A DNA stretch of 64,000 nucleotides from Pseudomonas_S sp047607345 (GTDB lineage: Bacteria > Pseudomonadota > Gammaproteobacteria > Xanthomonadales > Xanthomonadaceae): assembly GCA_047607345.1 (NCBI GenBank), contig JASGDF010000096.1, forward strand, positions 32,189 through 96,188, given 5' to 3'. Both the position numbers and the translations under genes were made by a program. Positions 26,494 to 35,397 of the stretch are shown piece after piece. How positions within the stretch are numbered: the stretch's first letter is position 1; each line of letters starts with the position of its first letter. The notes below the pieces were generated by a model that saw only the letters and a program-made list of their open reading frames with translations, did no database searches and was not told the origin of the DNA.

Positions 26494-28292
26494 CGGCGCG
26501 CACCGGCCTGCGCCACATACCTGCGCCAGCCGCCCAGCGAGGTGATGTCCTGCGCGCCGCGTTCGCCGATGCCCTCGCAGATAAAGCCGCTCACCCAGCG
26601 TCCATCCTCCAGTTCGACCTTGCCGATGCCCAGTGGCGCCGGGATCGCGGCGACGAAGCTGCCCAGCTCGCTGACCGGCAGCGACCACAGTTCCATCTCG
26701 ATGGCCGCGCCACGCTCCGGGTCGCGGATCATGCCCGGCCGCTGCGGCGGACCGCCGGCCAGCGCCAGCAGCCGGTAGCGCGGCGCACTGCGCATCACGG
26801 CGAGCCGATGCCCGCTGCGTTCGGTCAACTGGCCGTTCAACGGCATCCCGGACAGGTGCGCTCCACACACCGCCAGCTCGACCCGTCCCGGCAGCGGCGG
26901 TGAATCCTCCAGCCAAGGTTCCGGGAAACAGCCGCCGCCGGCGAAGCCGTCAGCTCGCAACTGGCGCCGCGCCAACTCCAGCAGATAGGCATCCGACCAG
27001 GCCGGGCCGATCAGGGTGGTGCCGAACGGCCGGCCTGCCGCGGTGAAGCCGCTGGGCAGCGCGACCGCGGCCATGTCCAGCAGGTTGACGAAGTTGGTGT
27101 AGTGACCCATGTGGCTGTTGAGGCGCAGCGGGTCGGCCTGGACCTCGGTGATGCGGTAGTGCGTCGGCGCGGTCGGCAACAGCAGGGCATCGAGCCCGGC
27201 CATCAGCGCTTCGGCTTCGCGCCGCAACGCCTGCAGGCGATAGAGCGCGGAGAATGCCTCGGCCGCGCTCTGGCCTTCGGCCTGGGCAACGATGTCACGG
27301 ATCACCGGTAGCACCGCCTCCGGATCGCGCCGCAACAGCGGCTGCACGGTCAGCAGACGCTCGGCAACCCAGGGCCCCTCGTAGAGCAGCGCGGCGACCT
27401 CGCGCAGCGGCGCGAGGTCGATTTCGAGCAGTTCGTGGCCCTGCTCGCGCCAGCGCTCCAGCGTGCGCCGGTACTGCTCGGCATAGGCCACATCGCCATG
27501 GAACTCGCGCTGGGACTGGCCGGGTACGCCGATCCGCACCCGTGGCAAGCGTCCGGCGACATCGTGCCGGTGGCGCGAATACGGATCGCGCGGATCGAAA
27601 CCATCGAGCACGGCGCTGACTCGCGCGGCATCGTCGGGATTGAGCGCGAACAGCGACGGGCAATCCAGCGTGCGGCAGGCTGGCACGATGCCGCGCGTGG
27701 ACCAGCGCCCGGGCGTCGGCTTGATCCCCAGCAGGTGATTGAAGCCAGCCGGGACCCGCCCGGAGCCGGCGGTGTCGGTGCCCAGCGCGAAGCTGACCAT
27801 GCCGCGCGCCACCGCCACCGCCGAACCCGAGCTCGAGCCGCCGCTGACGTAGTCCGGATCGAAGGCGTTGGCGACCGCGCCCCAGGGCGACCGCACGCCG
27901 ACCAGGCCGGTGGCGAACTGGTCCAGGTTGGTCTTGCCCAGCGGGATCGCGCCGGCGGCAATCAGCCGTTCGACCACGCCGGCATGCGCGTCCGGGACGT
28001 AGGTATAGGCCGGGCAGCCAGCGCTGGTCGGCACGCCGGCCAGGTCGATGTTGTCCTTGATCGCGAACGGCACCCCGTACAGCGGCAGCTGGTCCGGCCC
28101 CTTGCCGCGCAAGGCCTGCAGATAGGGCCGCAGTTCGTCCTCGTCGAGCACGTGAATCCAGGCGTTGTTCGCCGCCTCGAGCGCGATCCGTTCGCGCAGC
28201 ATCGCCACCAGCGCGGCGGGGTCCAGGGTTCCCACACGGTACTGCGCGTGCAGGGCATGTATCGAAAGCGATATCGACAGCTGCATCGTCAT
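26490..28292 (-). CDS. atzF: Allophanate hydrolase (AtzF/DUR1-type)
   Basis: This 600-residue amidase-signature enzyme has Lys79 in PFAIKDNIDLAG, GGSSSGSAVAVARG at 151-164 with the cis-Ser, and the nucleophile Ser177 in GTDTAGSGR. These form the Ser-cisSer-Lys triad. Its extra C-terminal domain of about 150 residues matches bacterial AtzF-type allophanate hydrolases. It splits allophanate into two CO2 and two ammonia. Its ATG at 28292 overlaps the carboxylase stop (ATGA), and its own stop overlaps the MBL-fold gene. In guanidine or urea use it removes the carboxylated product. Confidence 0.95.
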   Translation of the reverse strand: MTMQLSISLSIHALHAQYRVGTLDPAALVAMLRERIALEAANNAWIHVLDEDELRPYLQALRGKGPDQLPLYGVPFAIKDNIDLAGVPTSAGCPAYTYVPDAHAGVVERLIAAGAIPLGKTNLDQFATGLVGVRSPWGAVANAFDPDYVSGGSSSGSAVAVARGMVSFALGTDTAGSGRVPAGFNHLLGIKPTPGRWSTRGIVPACRTLDCPSLFALNPDDAARVSAVLDGFDPRDPYSRHRHDVAGRLPRVRIGVPGQSQREFHGDVAYAEQYRRTLERWREQGHELLEIDLAPLREVAALLYEGPWVAERLLTVQPLLRRDPEAVLPVIRDIVAQAEGQSAAEAFSALYRLQALRREAEALMAGLDALLLPTAPTHYRITEVQADPLRLNSHMGHYTNFVNLLDMAAVALPSGFTAAGRPFGTTLIGPAWSDAYLLELARRQLRADGFAGGGCFPEPWLEDSPPLPGRVELAVCGAHLSGMPLNGQLTERSGHRLAVMRSAPRYRLLALAGGPPQRPGMIRDPERGAAIEMELWSLPVSELGSFVAAIPAPLGIGKVELEDGRWVSGFICEGIGERGAQDITSLGGWRRYVAQAGARR

Positions 28293-31200
28293 TGCTCCGG
28301 GGCCACGATCACCAGGGGTTGCCCCGGGGCGACGGACTGCCCCGCGGCGCACTGTACGCTGCGTACAAGGCCGCTGTAGCGACTCTCGACCGCGATCTCC
28401 ATCTTCATCGACTCCAGTAGCGCCACCGCCTGGCCGGCCTCGATGCGCTGGCCCGGCTGCACCAGCACCTTCCAGACACTGCCCGGCACCGTGCCGGCGA
28501 TCGCGCGCTCGTCCTCGGCCAGTTGCAGCGGCGGGGCCTCCACCGGCTCCTCCGCGCCCACCACGTTGTCGTAGCCGGCCTCGGCCCAGCGTTGGCGCTC
28601 GGCCTCGAAGGCGGCCTGCTGGCGCCGCTTGAAGGTCGCGATGCTGGTGCCGTTGGCCGCCAGGAAGGCGTGGTAGTCACGCAGGCGGAAGCGCTGCTCC
28701 TCGATCCGCAGGCGATAGCGGCCGCGTGGGAAATCCTCGCGGATCTGCAGCAGTTCCGCGTGCGAAACCGGGAAAAAGCGCAGCTGGTCGAAGAAGCGCA
28801 GCAGCCACGGCTTGCCGTCGGCGAACTCCGTCGTGCGGTTCCAGGCGTTCCACATCTGCAGCGTGCGGCCGACGAACTGGTAGCCACCTGGTCCTTCCAT
28901 CCCATACACGCACAGGTAGGCGCCGCCGATGCCGACCGCGTTCTCTGGGGTCCAGGTGCGCGCGGGGTTGTACTTGGTGGTGACCAGGCGATGGCGCGGG
29001 TCCAACGGCGTGGCCACCGGCGCGCCCAGGTAGACATCGCCGAGGCCCATGACCAGGTAGCTGGCGTCGAAGAAGATGCGTCGTACCTGCTCGACGTCGT
29101 CCAGGCCGTTGATCCGGCGGATGAACTCCAGGTTGTCCGGGCACCACGGCGCATCGTGCCGCACCAGTTGCATGTACTTCTCCACCGCCAGGCGACAGGC
29201 GCTGTCGTCCCAGGAGATCGGCAGGTGGACGATGCGGGTCGGTACCTCCATGTCGGCGGCCGCGGGCAGCTCGCGCTCGGCCGCGCGCAGCAGCGCCAGT
29301 ACCTCGCGCTGCGGCAGGACCTGGTTGTCATAGTGGACCTGCAGCGAACGGATGCCCGGGGTCAGCTCCAGCAGGCCGGCAATGCGTTGGCCCTGCAGCC
29401 AGGTCATCAACGCGTGCACGCGTAGGCGCAGATCCAGGTCGAGCACCATCTCGCCGTACTCGACCAGGACGTTGTCCTCGCCGGACGGCCGGTACACCAC
29501 CTTGATGCCGTCGTCGGCATGCTCGGCCAACACCGGACTGGCCGGCAGCGGCCGCTGCGCCACGCCGGGTGCCGGTTGCGGCCGCAGCAGGGCGAGCATG
29601 CGCTGCTGCGCCCGCTCCAGCGCGTCGGCCTCCTCGACCGTGACCGCGACGAAACGGATGCGATCGCCGGCGCGCAGCTGACCCAACTGCCACAGGTCGG
29701 CCTTGACGATGGTCGCCGGGCAGGCGAAGCCGCCCAGGCTGGGTCCGTCCGGTCCCAGGATCACCGGCATGTCGCCGGTGAAATCGACCGCGCCCACCGC
29801 GTAGGCGTTGTCGTGCAGGTTGGACGGATGCAGGCCGGCCTCGCCGCCGTCGGCGCGTGCCCACTGCGGGCGCGGGCCGATCAGGCGCACACCGGTGCGG
29901 CTGGAGTTGTAGTGCACTTCCCAGGCCGTGGCGAAGAAGGTCTCGATATCCTGCGCGGTGAAGAAATCAGGCGCGCCGTGCGGGCCGTAGATCACCCGGA
30001 AGCTCCACGCCGACGCGTAGCGCGGCAAGCAGGTCGGATCGCAGACTGGCTCGTGGGTCACCGCTGCGGCTGCGATGTGCAGCACGTCGCCCGGTCGCAG
30101 TGCCCGCCCGCCGTGCCCCCCGAAGCCGCCCAGGGTGAAAGTGCTGGCGCTGCCGAGGTAGGTCGGCACGTCGAAGCCGCCGCGCACGCACAGGTAGCCG
30201 CGCGCGCCGGCGCCGACCACAGCGCCGAACGCCAGCGTCGCCCCTGCCGGCACATCGCAGGGCCGCCATAGCGCGATCGCAACGCCATCCAGGGTCGCTG
30301 CCATGTCGGCACCGGCCACCACGATCCGGGCCGGCGCACGGAAGCGCAGCACCGCACCGGCCAGGGTCATCTCCAGCGCCGTCGCGCCTTCGTCGTTGCC
30401 GAGCAGGCGGTTGCCCAGGCGCAGCGCCAGCGCGTCGAACGGACCGGATGGCGGCACGCCGATGTCCCAGTAGCCGGTCCGGCCGGGCCAGTCCTGCAGC
30501 GTGCTCTGGGTGCCGGCCTCGACCACCTCGATGCCGCGCGCCGCATAGGCCAGTCCGGCCAGCGTGGCGGTGCTGTGCCGAGCCTGCGCGAACGCCGGCG
30601 CGGCCAGCACCTGGCGCAGGTAGTCCAGGTTGCTCTCGATGCCCGCCACCCGGGTGTCGTCCAGCATCGCCGACAGCTGCGTCCGTGCCTGCTCGCGGTC
30701 CTCGCCGTGGGCGATCAGCTTGGCCAGCATCGGGTCGTAGTAAGGCGAGACCGTGGTCCCGGTGGCAATCCAGGTATCGCAGCGACCGGCCTGCGGCATC
30801 CGCGCCTCGGTGATGCGGCCGGCCACCGGCTGGAAGTCGCGGCCGGGATCCTCCGCGTACAGCCGCGCCTGGATCGCATGCCCGCGCGGCGCGTAGCGGA
30901 AGCCGTCCAGGAACGCCGACTCGCCGGCCGCGCAGCGCACCATCCATTCCACCAGGTCCACGCCGGTGGTCTGCTCGGTGACGCCATGCTCGACCTGCAG
31001 ACGGGTGTTGACCTCGAGAAAATAGAAGCGCCGCTCGACATCGTCGTAGATGTATTCCACGGTACCGGCGGAACGGTAGCCGACCGACTCGCCCAGGCGC
31101 ACCGCGGTGGTCCACATCTGTTCTCGCAATGCCTGTGGCAGGCCCGGCGCCGGGGTTTCCTCGATCACCTTCTGGTTGCGCCGCTGCAGCGAGCAGTCGC

Positions 31201-31876
31201 GCTCGCCCAGCGCCACCACCCGGCCCCGGCCGTCGCCGAAGATCTGCACTTCGATGTGGCGCGCCCGTTCCACCAGCTTTTCCAGGAACAGGCCTGCGTT
31301 GCCAAAGTTGTTCTGCGACAGCCGCTGCACCGAAGCGTAGGCCTGCAGCAGCTGTTCGGGCGTGTGGCAACGCTGCATGCCGATGCCGCCGCCGCCGGCG
31401 GTGCTCTTGAGCATGACCGGCCAGCCGATCCGCCCGGCCTCGGCCAGCGCATGCTCCGGCCCCTCCAGCAAGCCGGAGCCGGGCAGCATCGGCACGCCGC
31501 TGGAGGCGGCCAGCTCGCGCGCGGTGTGCTTCAGGCCGAAGGCGCGGATCTGCGCAGGCGAAGGGCCGATGAACACCAGCCCGGCCGCCTCGCAGGCCGC
31601 GGCGAACTCCAGGTTCTCGCTGAGGAAACCGTAGCCGGGATGGATCGCCTCGGCGCCGCTGGCGCGCGCCGCTTCGAGCACTCTGGCGATATCCAGATAA
31701 CTGGAGGCGGCCTGCGCTTCACCCACGCAGACGGCTTCGTCAGCCTCGCGCACATGCAGCGAATCGGCGTCGGCCCGGGTATGGATCGCCACCGAGGCGA
31801 TCCCCATGCGGCGCAGGGTACGCTGGATGCGGCAAGCGATGGCGCCACGGTTGGCGATCAGGATCTTGCTGAACAT
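28289..31876 (-). CDS. uca: Biotin-dependent urea/guanidine carboxylase
   Basis: This 1195-residue single-chain enzyme has a biotin carboxylase domain (about 1-450, starting KILIANRGAIACRI, with STAGGGGIGM and EVNTRLQVEHGVTE), a KipA/KipI-type carboxyltransferase domain (about 470-1080, with PHGAPDFFTAQDIE and GLHPSNLHDNAYAVG) and a C-terminal BCCP domain with biotinyl Lys1158 in ESMKMEI. The family carboxylates urea to allophanate or guanidine to carboxyguanidine. The guanidine-I riboswitch upstream points to guanidine as the true substrate, as for characterised homologues in such operons, though the two cannot be separated here by sequence. The two deiminase genes that usually accompany it are absent. 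Confidence 0.93.
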   Translation of the reverse strand: MFSKILIANRGAIACRIQRTLRRMGIASVAIHTRADADSLHVREADEAVCVGEAQAASSYLDIARVLEAARASGAEAIHPGYGFLSENLEFAAACEAAGLVFIGPSPAQIRAFGLKHTARELAASSGVPMLPGSGLLEGPEHALAEAGRIGWPVMLKSTAGGGGIGMQRCHTPEQLLQAYASVQRLSQNNFGNAGLFLEKLVERARHIEVQIFGDGRGRVVALGERDCSLQRRNQKVIEETPAPGLPQALREQMWTTAVRLGESVGYRSAGTVEYIYDDVERRFYFLEVNTRLQVEHGVTEQTTGVDLVEWMVRCAAGESAFLDGFRYAPRGHAIQARLYAEDPGRDFQPVAGRITEARMPQAGRCDTWIATGTTVSPYYDPMLAKLIAHGEDREQARTQLSAMLDDTRVAGIESNLDYLRQVLAAPAFAQARHSTATLAGLAYAARGIEVVEAGTQSTLQDWPGRTGYWDIGVPPSGPFDALALRLGNRLLGNDEGATALEMTLAGAVLRFRAPARIVVAGADMAATLDGVAIALWRPCDVPAGATLAFGAVVGAGARGYLCVRGGFDVPTYLGSASTFTLGGFGGHGGRALRPGDVLHIAAAAVTHEPVCDPTCLPRYASAWSFRVIYGPHGAPDFFTAQDIETFFATAWEVHYNSSRTGVRLIGPRPQWARADGGEAGLHPSNLHDNAYAVGAVDFTGDMPVILGPDGPSLGGFACPATIVKADLWQLGQLRAGDRIRFVAVTVEEADALERAQQRMLALLRPQPAPGVAQRPLPASPVLAEHADDGIKVVYRPSGEDNVLVEYGEMVLDLDLRLRVHALMTWLQGQRIAGLLELTPGIRSLQVHYDNQVLPQREVLALLRAAERELPAAADMEVPTRIVHLPISWDDSACRLAVEKYMQLVRHDAPWCPDNLEFIRRINGLDDVEQVRRIFFDASYLVMGLGDVYLGAPVATPLDPRHRLVTTKYNPARTWTPENAVGIGGAYLCVYGMEGPGGYQFVGRTLQMWNAWNRTTEFADGKPWLLRFFDQLRFFPVSHAELLQIREDFPRGRYRLRIEEQRFRLRDYHAFLAANGTSIATFKRRQQAAFEAERQRWAEAGYDNVVGAEEPVEAPPLQLAEDERAIAGTVPGSVWKVLVQPGQRIEAGQAVALLESMKMEIAVESRYSGLVRSVQCAAGQSVAPGQPLVIVAPEQ

Positions 31877-31886
31877 AGTGTCGTCG

Positions 31887-32621
31887 CTATGCCGCGATCG
31901 GCGTGCGACCGAGCGGCAGGTCGTAGGTGATGCCCGCGCCGTAGCGTTGCGGGGCCTGCGGGTCGCGACGCAGCTTGTCGAACACCAGCAGCCGGGTACC
32001 CAGATGGAAGCCTTCCTTCAGGTCGTGCGTGACCATGAAGATGCTCAGCCCATGTTCGCGCCACAGCTCCAGCACCAGTGCGTGCATGTCGGCGCGGATG
32101 CCCGGATCCAGCGCCGCGAACGGTTCGTCCAGCAGCAGGATGCGTGGGCGGGTGATCAGCGCCTGGGCGATCGCCAGGCGCTGCTGCATGCCGCCGGACA
32201 GCGCCGCCGGATAACGCTCCAGCGCATGCGCCAGGCCCACCCGTTCCAGCAATGCGGTGGCCTGCTCGCGGTCGCGGCGGCGCTGCGCCCCGAACGCGCG
32301 CCCGATCCAGCGGTTGCGAGCGAACTCCAGGCCGAGCACGACGTTGTCCAGCACCTTCAGGTGCGGAAACACCGAATAGCGCTGGAACACGATGCCGCGA
32401 TCCGGCCCAGGCTCGGCCGACAGCGGTTGCCCGTCCAGCAGCAAGCGCCCGCGGCTCGGCCGCTCCTCGCCCAGCAGCAGCCGCAGGAACGTGGTCTTGC
32501 CGCAGCCCGAAGCGCCGACGATGGTGCAGAACTCGCCTTCCTCCACTTCAAGGTTGAGGTTCTCCAGCACGATGCTGTCGCCGTATTCCTGCCAGACCTG
32601 ACGGACCTCGAGCAGGCTCAC
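31887..32621 (-). CDS. ABC transporter ATPase, urea/guanidine carboxylase-associated
   Basis: The 244-residue nitrate/taurine-type ATPase has Walker A VGASGCGKTT, signature LSGGMQQR, Walker B RILLLDEPFAALD and the H-loop FMVTHDLKEGF. Its GTG start at 32621 overlaps the permease stop (GTGA); the longer frame is antisense-like extension through the permease gene. Ten bases separate it from the carboxylase. With the permease and binding lipoprotein upstream it forms the importer usually seen in guanidine-I riboswitch carboxylase operons, and presumably takes up guanidine or urea. Confidence 0.92.
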   Translation of the reverse strand: MSLLEVRQVWQEYGDSIVLENLNLEVEEGEFCTIVGASGCGKTTFLRLLLGEERPSRGRLLLDGQPLSAEPGPDRGIVFQRYSVFPHLKVLDNVVLGLEFARNRWIGRAFGAQRRRDREQATALLERVGLAHALERYPAALSGGMQQRLAIAQALITRPRILLLDEPFAALDPGIRADMHALVLELWREHGLSIFMVTHDLKEGFHLGTRLLVFDKLRRDPQAPQRYGAGITYDLPLGRTPIAA

Positions 32622-33448
32622 GATGCCGCCTCCGCGCGTTCCGGGTGAAACCACGGGAACGCCTTGGCCGAGAGCAGGCGCAGTGCGGTATCCATCGCGA
32701 ACGCCAGCAGCGCGATCCAGGCCACGTACGGCAGGATCAGGTCCATCGACAGGTAGCGCCGCACCAGGAAGATGCGATAGCCCAGGCCCGACTCGGCGGA
32801 GATCGCCTCGGCCGAGATCAGGAACAAGAATGCCGATCCCAGCGCCAGCCGCAGCGAGATCAGCAACTGCGGCAACGCCTGCGGCAGCGCCACCCGCAGC
32901 AGGATCTGCCAGGTCCCGGCGCCGAGGGTCTGTGCCTTGATCAGTTGCTCGCGTGGCAACTGGCCCACCTTGAGCGCCAGGTCGCGGACCATGCACGGGG
33001 CCACGCCGATGATGATCAACACGATCTTCGACAACTCGTCCAGGCCGAAGACGATGAACAGGATCGGCAGGATCGCCATCGGCGGCACCATCGCCAGCGC
33101 GGCCGTTGCCGCACCGAAAGCACCGTTGAACAGCGGCAGCAGGCCCAGCAGTAACCCCAGCGTCAATGCGATCAGCGTCGCCACGGCCAGTCCTGTCGCC
33201 AGGCGCTTCAGGCTGGCGGCGGTGTCGCTCCAGAAGATGCGCTGCCCGCTGCGCCGGTCCGGCTCGATCGCGGCCTGCTTGAACGCGCTGGCCATCATCG
33301 ATGGCGTCGGCAGCAGCTTGTCACTTGGGTTCAGCGCATGCCGGTGCGAAGACGCCAGAAGATAGGCCAGGGCCAGCAGCACGAATGGCAGCAGCGCAAG
33401 CGCCCAGCGCTGCCGGCGTGGGGGAACGTAGTTGATCAGCCTCGGCAT
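32618..33448 (-). CDS. ABC transporter permease, urea/guanidine carboxylase-associated
   Basis: This 276-residue permease of the SsuC/TauC class has hydrophobic segments from LALLPFVLLALAYLLASS onward and the EAA-type loop KAQTLGAGTWQILLRVALPQ. ATG 33448 (MPRLINYVPP) is chosen because the upstream extension is Ser/Thr-rich with no family match. It is separated from the binding-protein gene by 85 bp and overlaps the ATPase gene by GTGA. It gives the membrane channel of the guanidine/urea importer. Confidence 0.9.
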   Translation of the reverse strand: MPRLINYVPPRRQRWALALLPFVLLALAYLLASSHRHALNPSDKLLPTPSMMASAFKQAAIEPDRRSGQRIFWSDTAASLKRLATGLAVATLIALTLGLLLGLLPLFNGAFGAATAALAMVPPMAILPILFIVFGLDELSKIVLIIIGVAPCMVRDLALKVGQLPREQLIKAQTLGAGTWQILLRVALPQALPQLLISLRLALGSAFLFLISAEAISAESGLGYRIFLVRRYLSMDLILPYVAWIALLAFAMDTALRLLSAKAFPWFHPERAEAAS

Positions 33449-33533
33449 ACGGGTTCCGGAATGGGCTTTTCTGCTCGCGACCGCAAGGGGCAAGGAAGGC
33501 GATACCGTTGGTAACCTGCTGCTGCAGTGATGC

Positions 33534-34649
33534 TCAGAGCTTGCCGGCGGCGGCCAGTTCGACGTACTGCGGATCGAAACGAAGCTTGACGTTGCCTGCA
33601 TCGCCCAGCGTGCTGCCGTCGCCGAAGGCGATACCGAGGAAATCCTTGTCCTTCGCGCCCGCACCGAACAGACCGTGCTCGAACGAGAACGTGCGCACCC
33701 GGTCGGTGGACGCCTTCAGCCCCGGATCGCGTACGAACGCGGCGGCCTTCGCCGGCGTATCGAGCAGATAGGTGCTGCGCAGCTGCGCCTCGTACCCGGC
33801 CAGATCGGTGCCGGACATGCGCGCCATTGCCTCGCGTGCGGCCTTGCCCTCGGGTGTCTGCGCCTGCAGCAGCGCCACCGTTTCGTACCAGATGCCGACC
33901 AGCGCCTTGCCCAGCTCCGGATGCTTGCGCAGGGTCTCGGTATTGACCACGAGCAGGTCGAGGATCTCACCGGGGATCTTTGACGAATCGAACACCAGCC
34001 TGGCATCCGGCGCAGCCAGGATGGCGGCCAGCTGCGGATTCCAGGTTGACACGGCGGTCGTGCCTTCGGCCTGGAAGGCGCCGACGATATCCGCGTCGGA
34101 AGTATTGACCACGGTGACGTCGCGCTCGCTCAAGCCGATCGACTGCAGTGCCCGCGCCAACAGATAGTGCGACACCGATAGCTCGGGCAGGTTGACCCGC
34201 TGGCCCTTGATGTCGGCCAGCGCGGACCTGCCCTTGAGCACCACGCCATCGTTGCCGTTGGAATAGTCACCGACGATCAACGCGGTCGTGTCCACGCCAC
34301 CGGCGGCCGGAATCGTCAGGGCATCCATGCTCGCAGCGGTCACGCCGTCGAACTTGCCCGCCGTGTATTGGTTCACCGACTCCACGTAATCGTTGATTTG
34401 CACCAGCTTCAAATCGATGCCGTACCTGGCCGCCCACTTGTCGACGATGCCCGCGTCCTGGGCATACCCCCAAGGCATCCAGCCGACGTAGATCGACCAG
34501 GCCACGCGAAAACTGGCAGGTGCATCGGCCGTATTCTCGGGTGCCGATGCGGGTTTGCCGCCGCCGCAAGCGGCCAGGCCCAGCAGGGCAACAAGCACGA
34601 CCAAGGCATAGCGACATAGCTTGGAAACAACGAATGAAGAGCACTTCAT
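33534..34649 (-). CDS. Substrate-binding lipoprotein of the guanidine/urea ABC importer
   Basis: This 371-residue lipoprotein has a signal peptide ending in the lipobox LAAC (about residues 24-27) and a NMT1/SsuA-type binding domain with AWSIYVGWMPWGYAQDAG, NDYVESVNQYTAGKFDGV and STWNPQLAAI. Proteins annotated as putative urea ABC transporter binding protein share these features. It is the first gene after the guanidine-I riboswitch, with its ATG 75 bp downstream of the aptamer, so its expression should need guanidine. The likely ligand is guanidine itself. Confidence 0.92.
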   Translation of the reverse strand: MKCSSFVVSKLCRYALVVLVALLGLAACGGGKPASAPENTADAPASFRVAWSIYVGWMPWGYAQDAGIVDKWAARYGIDLKLVQINDYVESVNQYTAGKFDGVTAASMDALTIPAAGGVDTTALIVGDYSNGNDGVVLKGRSALADIKGQRVNLPELSVSHYLLARALQSIGLSERDVTVVNTSDADIVGAFQAEGTTAVSTWNPQLAAILAAPDARLVFDSSKIPGEILDLLVVNTETLRKHPELGKALVGIWYETVALLQAQTPEGKAAREAMARMSGTDLAGYEAQLRSTYLLDTPAKAAAFVRDPGLKASTDRVRTFSFEHGLFGAGAKDKDFLGIAFGDGSTLGDAGNVKLRFDPQYVELAAAGKL

Positions 34650-34694
34650 GGCCGAGGGACCTCGCGTTGTCAGTTACACGGAACGAACCAGAAC

Positions 34695-34719
34695 GGCGGC
34701 AGGTCCACGACCTGCTGCC
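34695..34719 (-). terminator. Hairpin of the riboswitch expression platform (possible intrinsic terminator)
   Basis: On the minus strand, a GGC-A-GCAGGTC / GACCTGC-C-GCC stem of ten pairs with one mismatch and a GTG loop follows the aptamer directly. The U-run after it is weak (GTTCTGGTTCGTT), so it may be an intrinsic terminator that guanidine binding prevents, or a structural element acting differently. Position and strength suit an expression platform. Confidence 0.5.
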
Positions 34720-34723
34720 TGCA

Positions 34724-34826
34724 TGCGTCTCCCGGGCTTTTGTCCCGCCGTGTAACCTCCTGTGCCGGAGGTCCGCCGCTCTCGGACCAGACGCCGGAAA
34801 AATCATCCGGCCGGAACCCTAGCGTC
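34724..34826 (-). promoter_or_regulatory. Guanidine-I (ykkC) riboswitch
   Basis: On the minus strand the conserved ykkC blocks appear in order: CTAGGGTTCCGG (34822-34811), TGGTCCGAGAGCGG (34789-34776) and CGGCGGGACAAAAGCCCGGG (34750-34731) followed by AGACG. This pattern is diagnostic of the class I guanidine aptamer. It lies 75 bp upstream of the binding-lipoprotein gene and should switch on the importer-carboxylase operon when guanidine is present. Sequence matches are direct; ligand specificity follows from the known class. Confidence 0.93.
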
Positions 34827-34839
34827 GCTTTTCCTGGAG

Positions 34840-34868
34840 GCTAGCATGGCGCTGGCGAGAATTGTCAA
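34840..34868 (-). promoter_or_regulatory. Probable sigma-70 promoter of the guanidine operon
   Basis: A consensus -35 box, TTGACA, lies on the minus strand at 34868-34863. A poor -10 (GCTAGC at 34845-34840, or TGCTAG one base earlier) lies 16-17 bp downstream. Transcription from here would begin just before the riboswitch. The weak -10 lowers confidence. Confidence 0.45.
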
Positions 34869-34869
34869 G

Positions 34870-35312
34870 TGGTTTTTCGGGGGGTTCTTCCTGCGCGTAT
34901 TCGATGGCCTCACGTTCGTGCATCAGGTCGGCGGATGTGCATTCGTCGCGTGCGCTGACAGGCGTTGCATTCGTGCTTTCCGATGCATGAAGCTGCCAGG
35001 AGTGCGAGAGGCAGAAAATCGCCTGTGCCATGCAGGTGAAGTTCGGCGAACTTGCGGCCATCATCCTGTGCCCCGGATTTCGCGTAAGAACCCTGGATTA
35101 GACGAATTTATGATCGATTTCGGGTGGTGACTTTTTTGTCGCCCACGCTCGAGCGATTCTTGATGGATGGGTGCAGCCGTACATGCACCGAGTGCAGGGG
35201 GCGCTCATTAGGCAGAAGCGATTGGATGGGGACTCATTGCCAGGCGCGTCGGCATGTGGTGGGAGGCATTTGCGGGGGGTTGTCCAGTGATTGCTTGCCT
35301 GTTATTTTATTC
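34870..35312. other. Long intergenic region with no convincing gene
   Basis: This 440-bp stretch between the guanidine operon and the aminotransferase gene has lower GC content than its surroundings. Short frames exist on both strands (for example a plus-strand frame of about 120 codons up to 35130), but none shows a family match, a good ribosome-binding site or GC-rich third positions. No RNA gene was recognised. Confidence 0.5.
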
Positions 35313-35335
35313 GAACATTAGTTCGTAATAAGAAC
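35313..35335 (+). promoter_or_regulatory. Three-half-site operator, copy 4 (upstream of aminotransferase)
   Basis: It reads GAAC-ATTA-GTTC-GTAATAA-GAAC on the plus strand, the same order relative to the regulated gene as copies 1 and 2. The site ends 62 bp before the aminotransferase ATG within an AT-rich patch. It agrees with copy 1 (minus strand) in nearly every position of the third half-site region (AATAAGAAC). Confidence 0.75.
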
Positions 35336-35397
35336 TAATTGGCCCGGTGCTCAAAGGCTACCGGCTATCCGGACTTCCTAATCTTCGGAGTGACTGA

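Noticed and set aside
28289..31876. Reading the carboxylase as part of ordinary urea use
   Set aside because: Not excluded, but the guanidine-I riboswitch and the importer type make guanidine the better primary call; both names are kept.
34762..35130. A 122-codon plus-strand frame near the guanidine riboswitch
   Set aside because: It runs antisense through the riboswitch and promoter, with no family match and poor codon bias.
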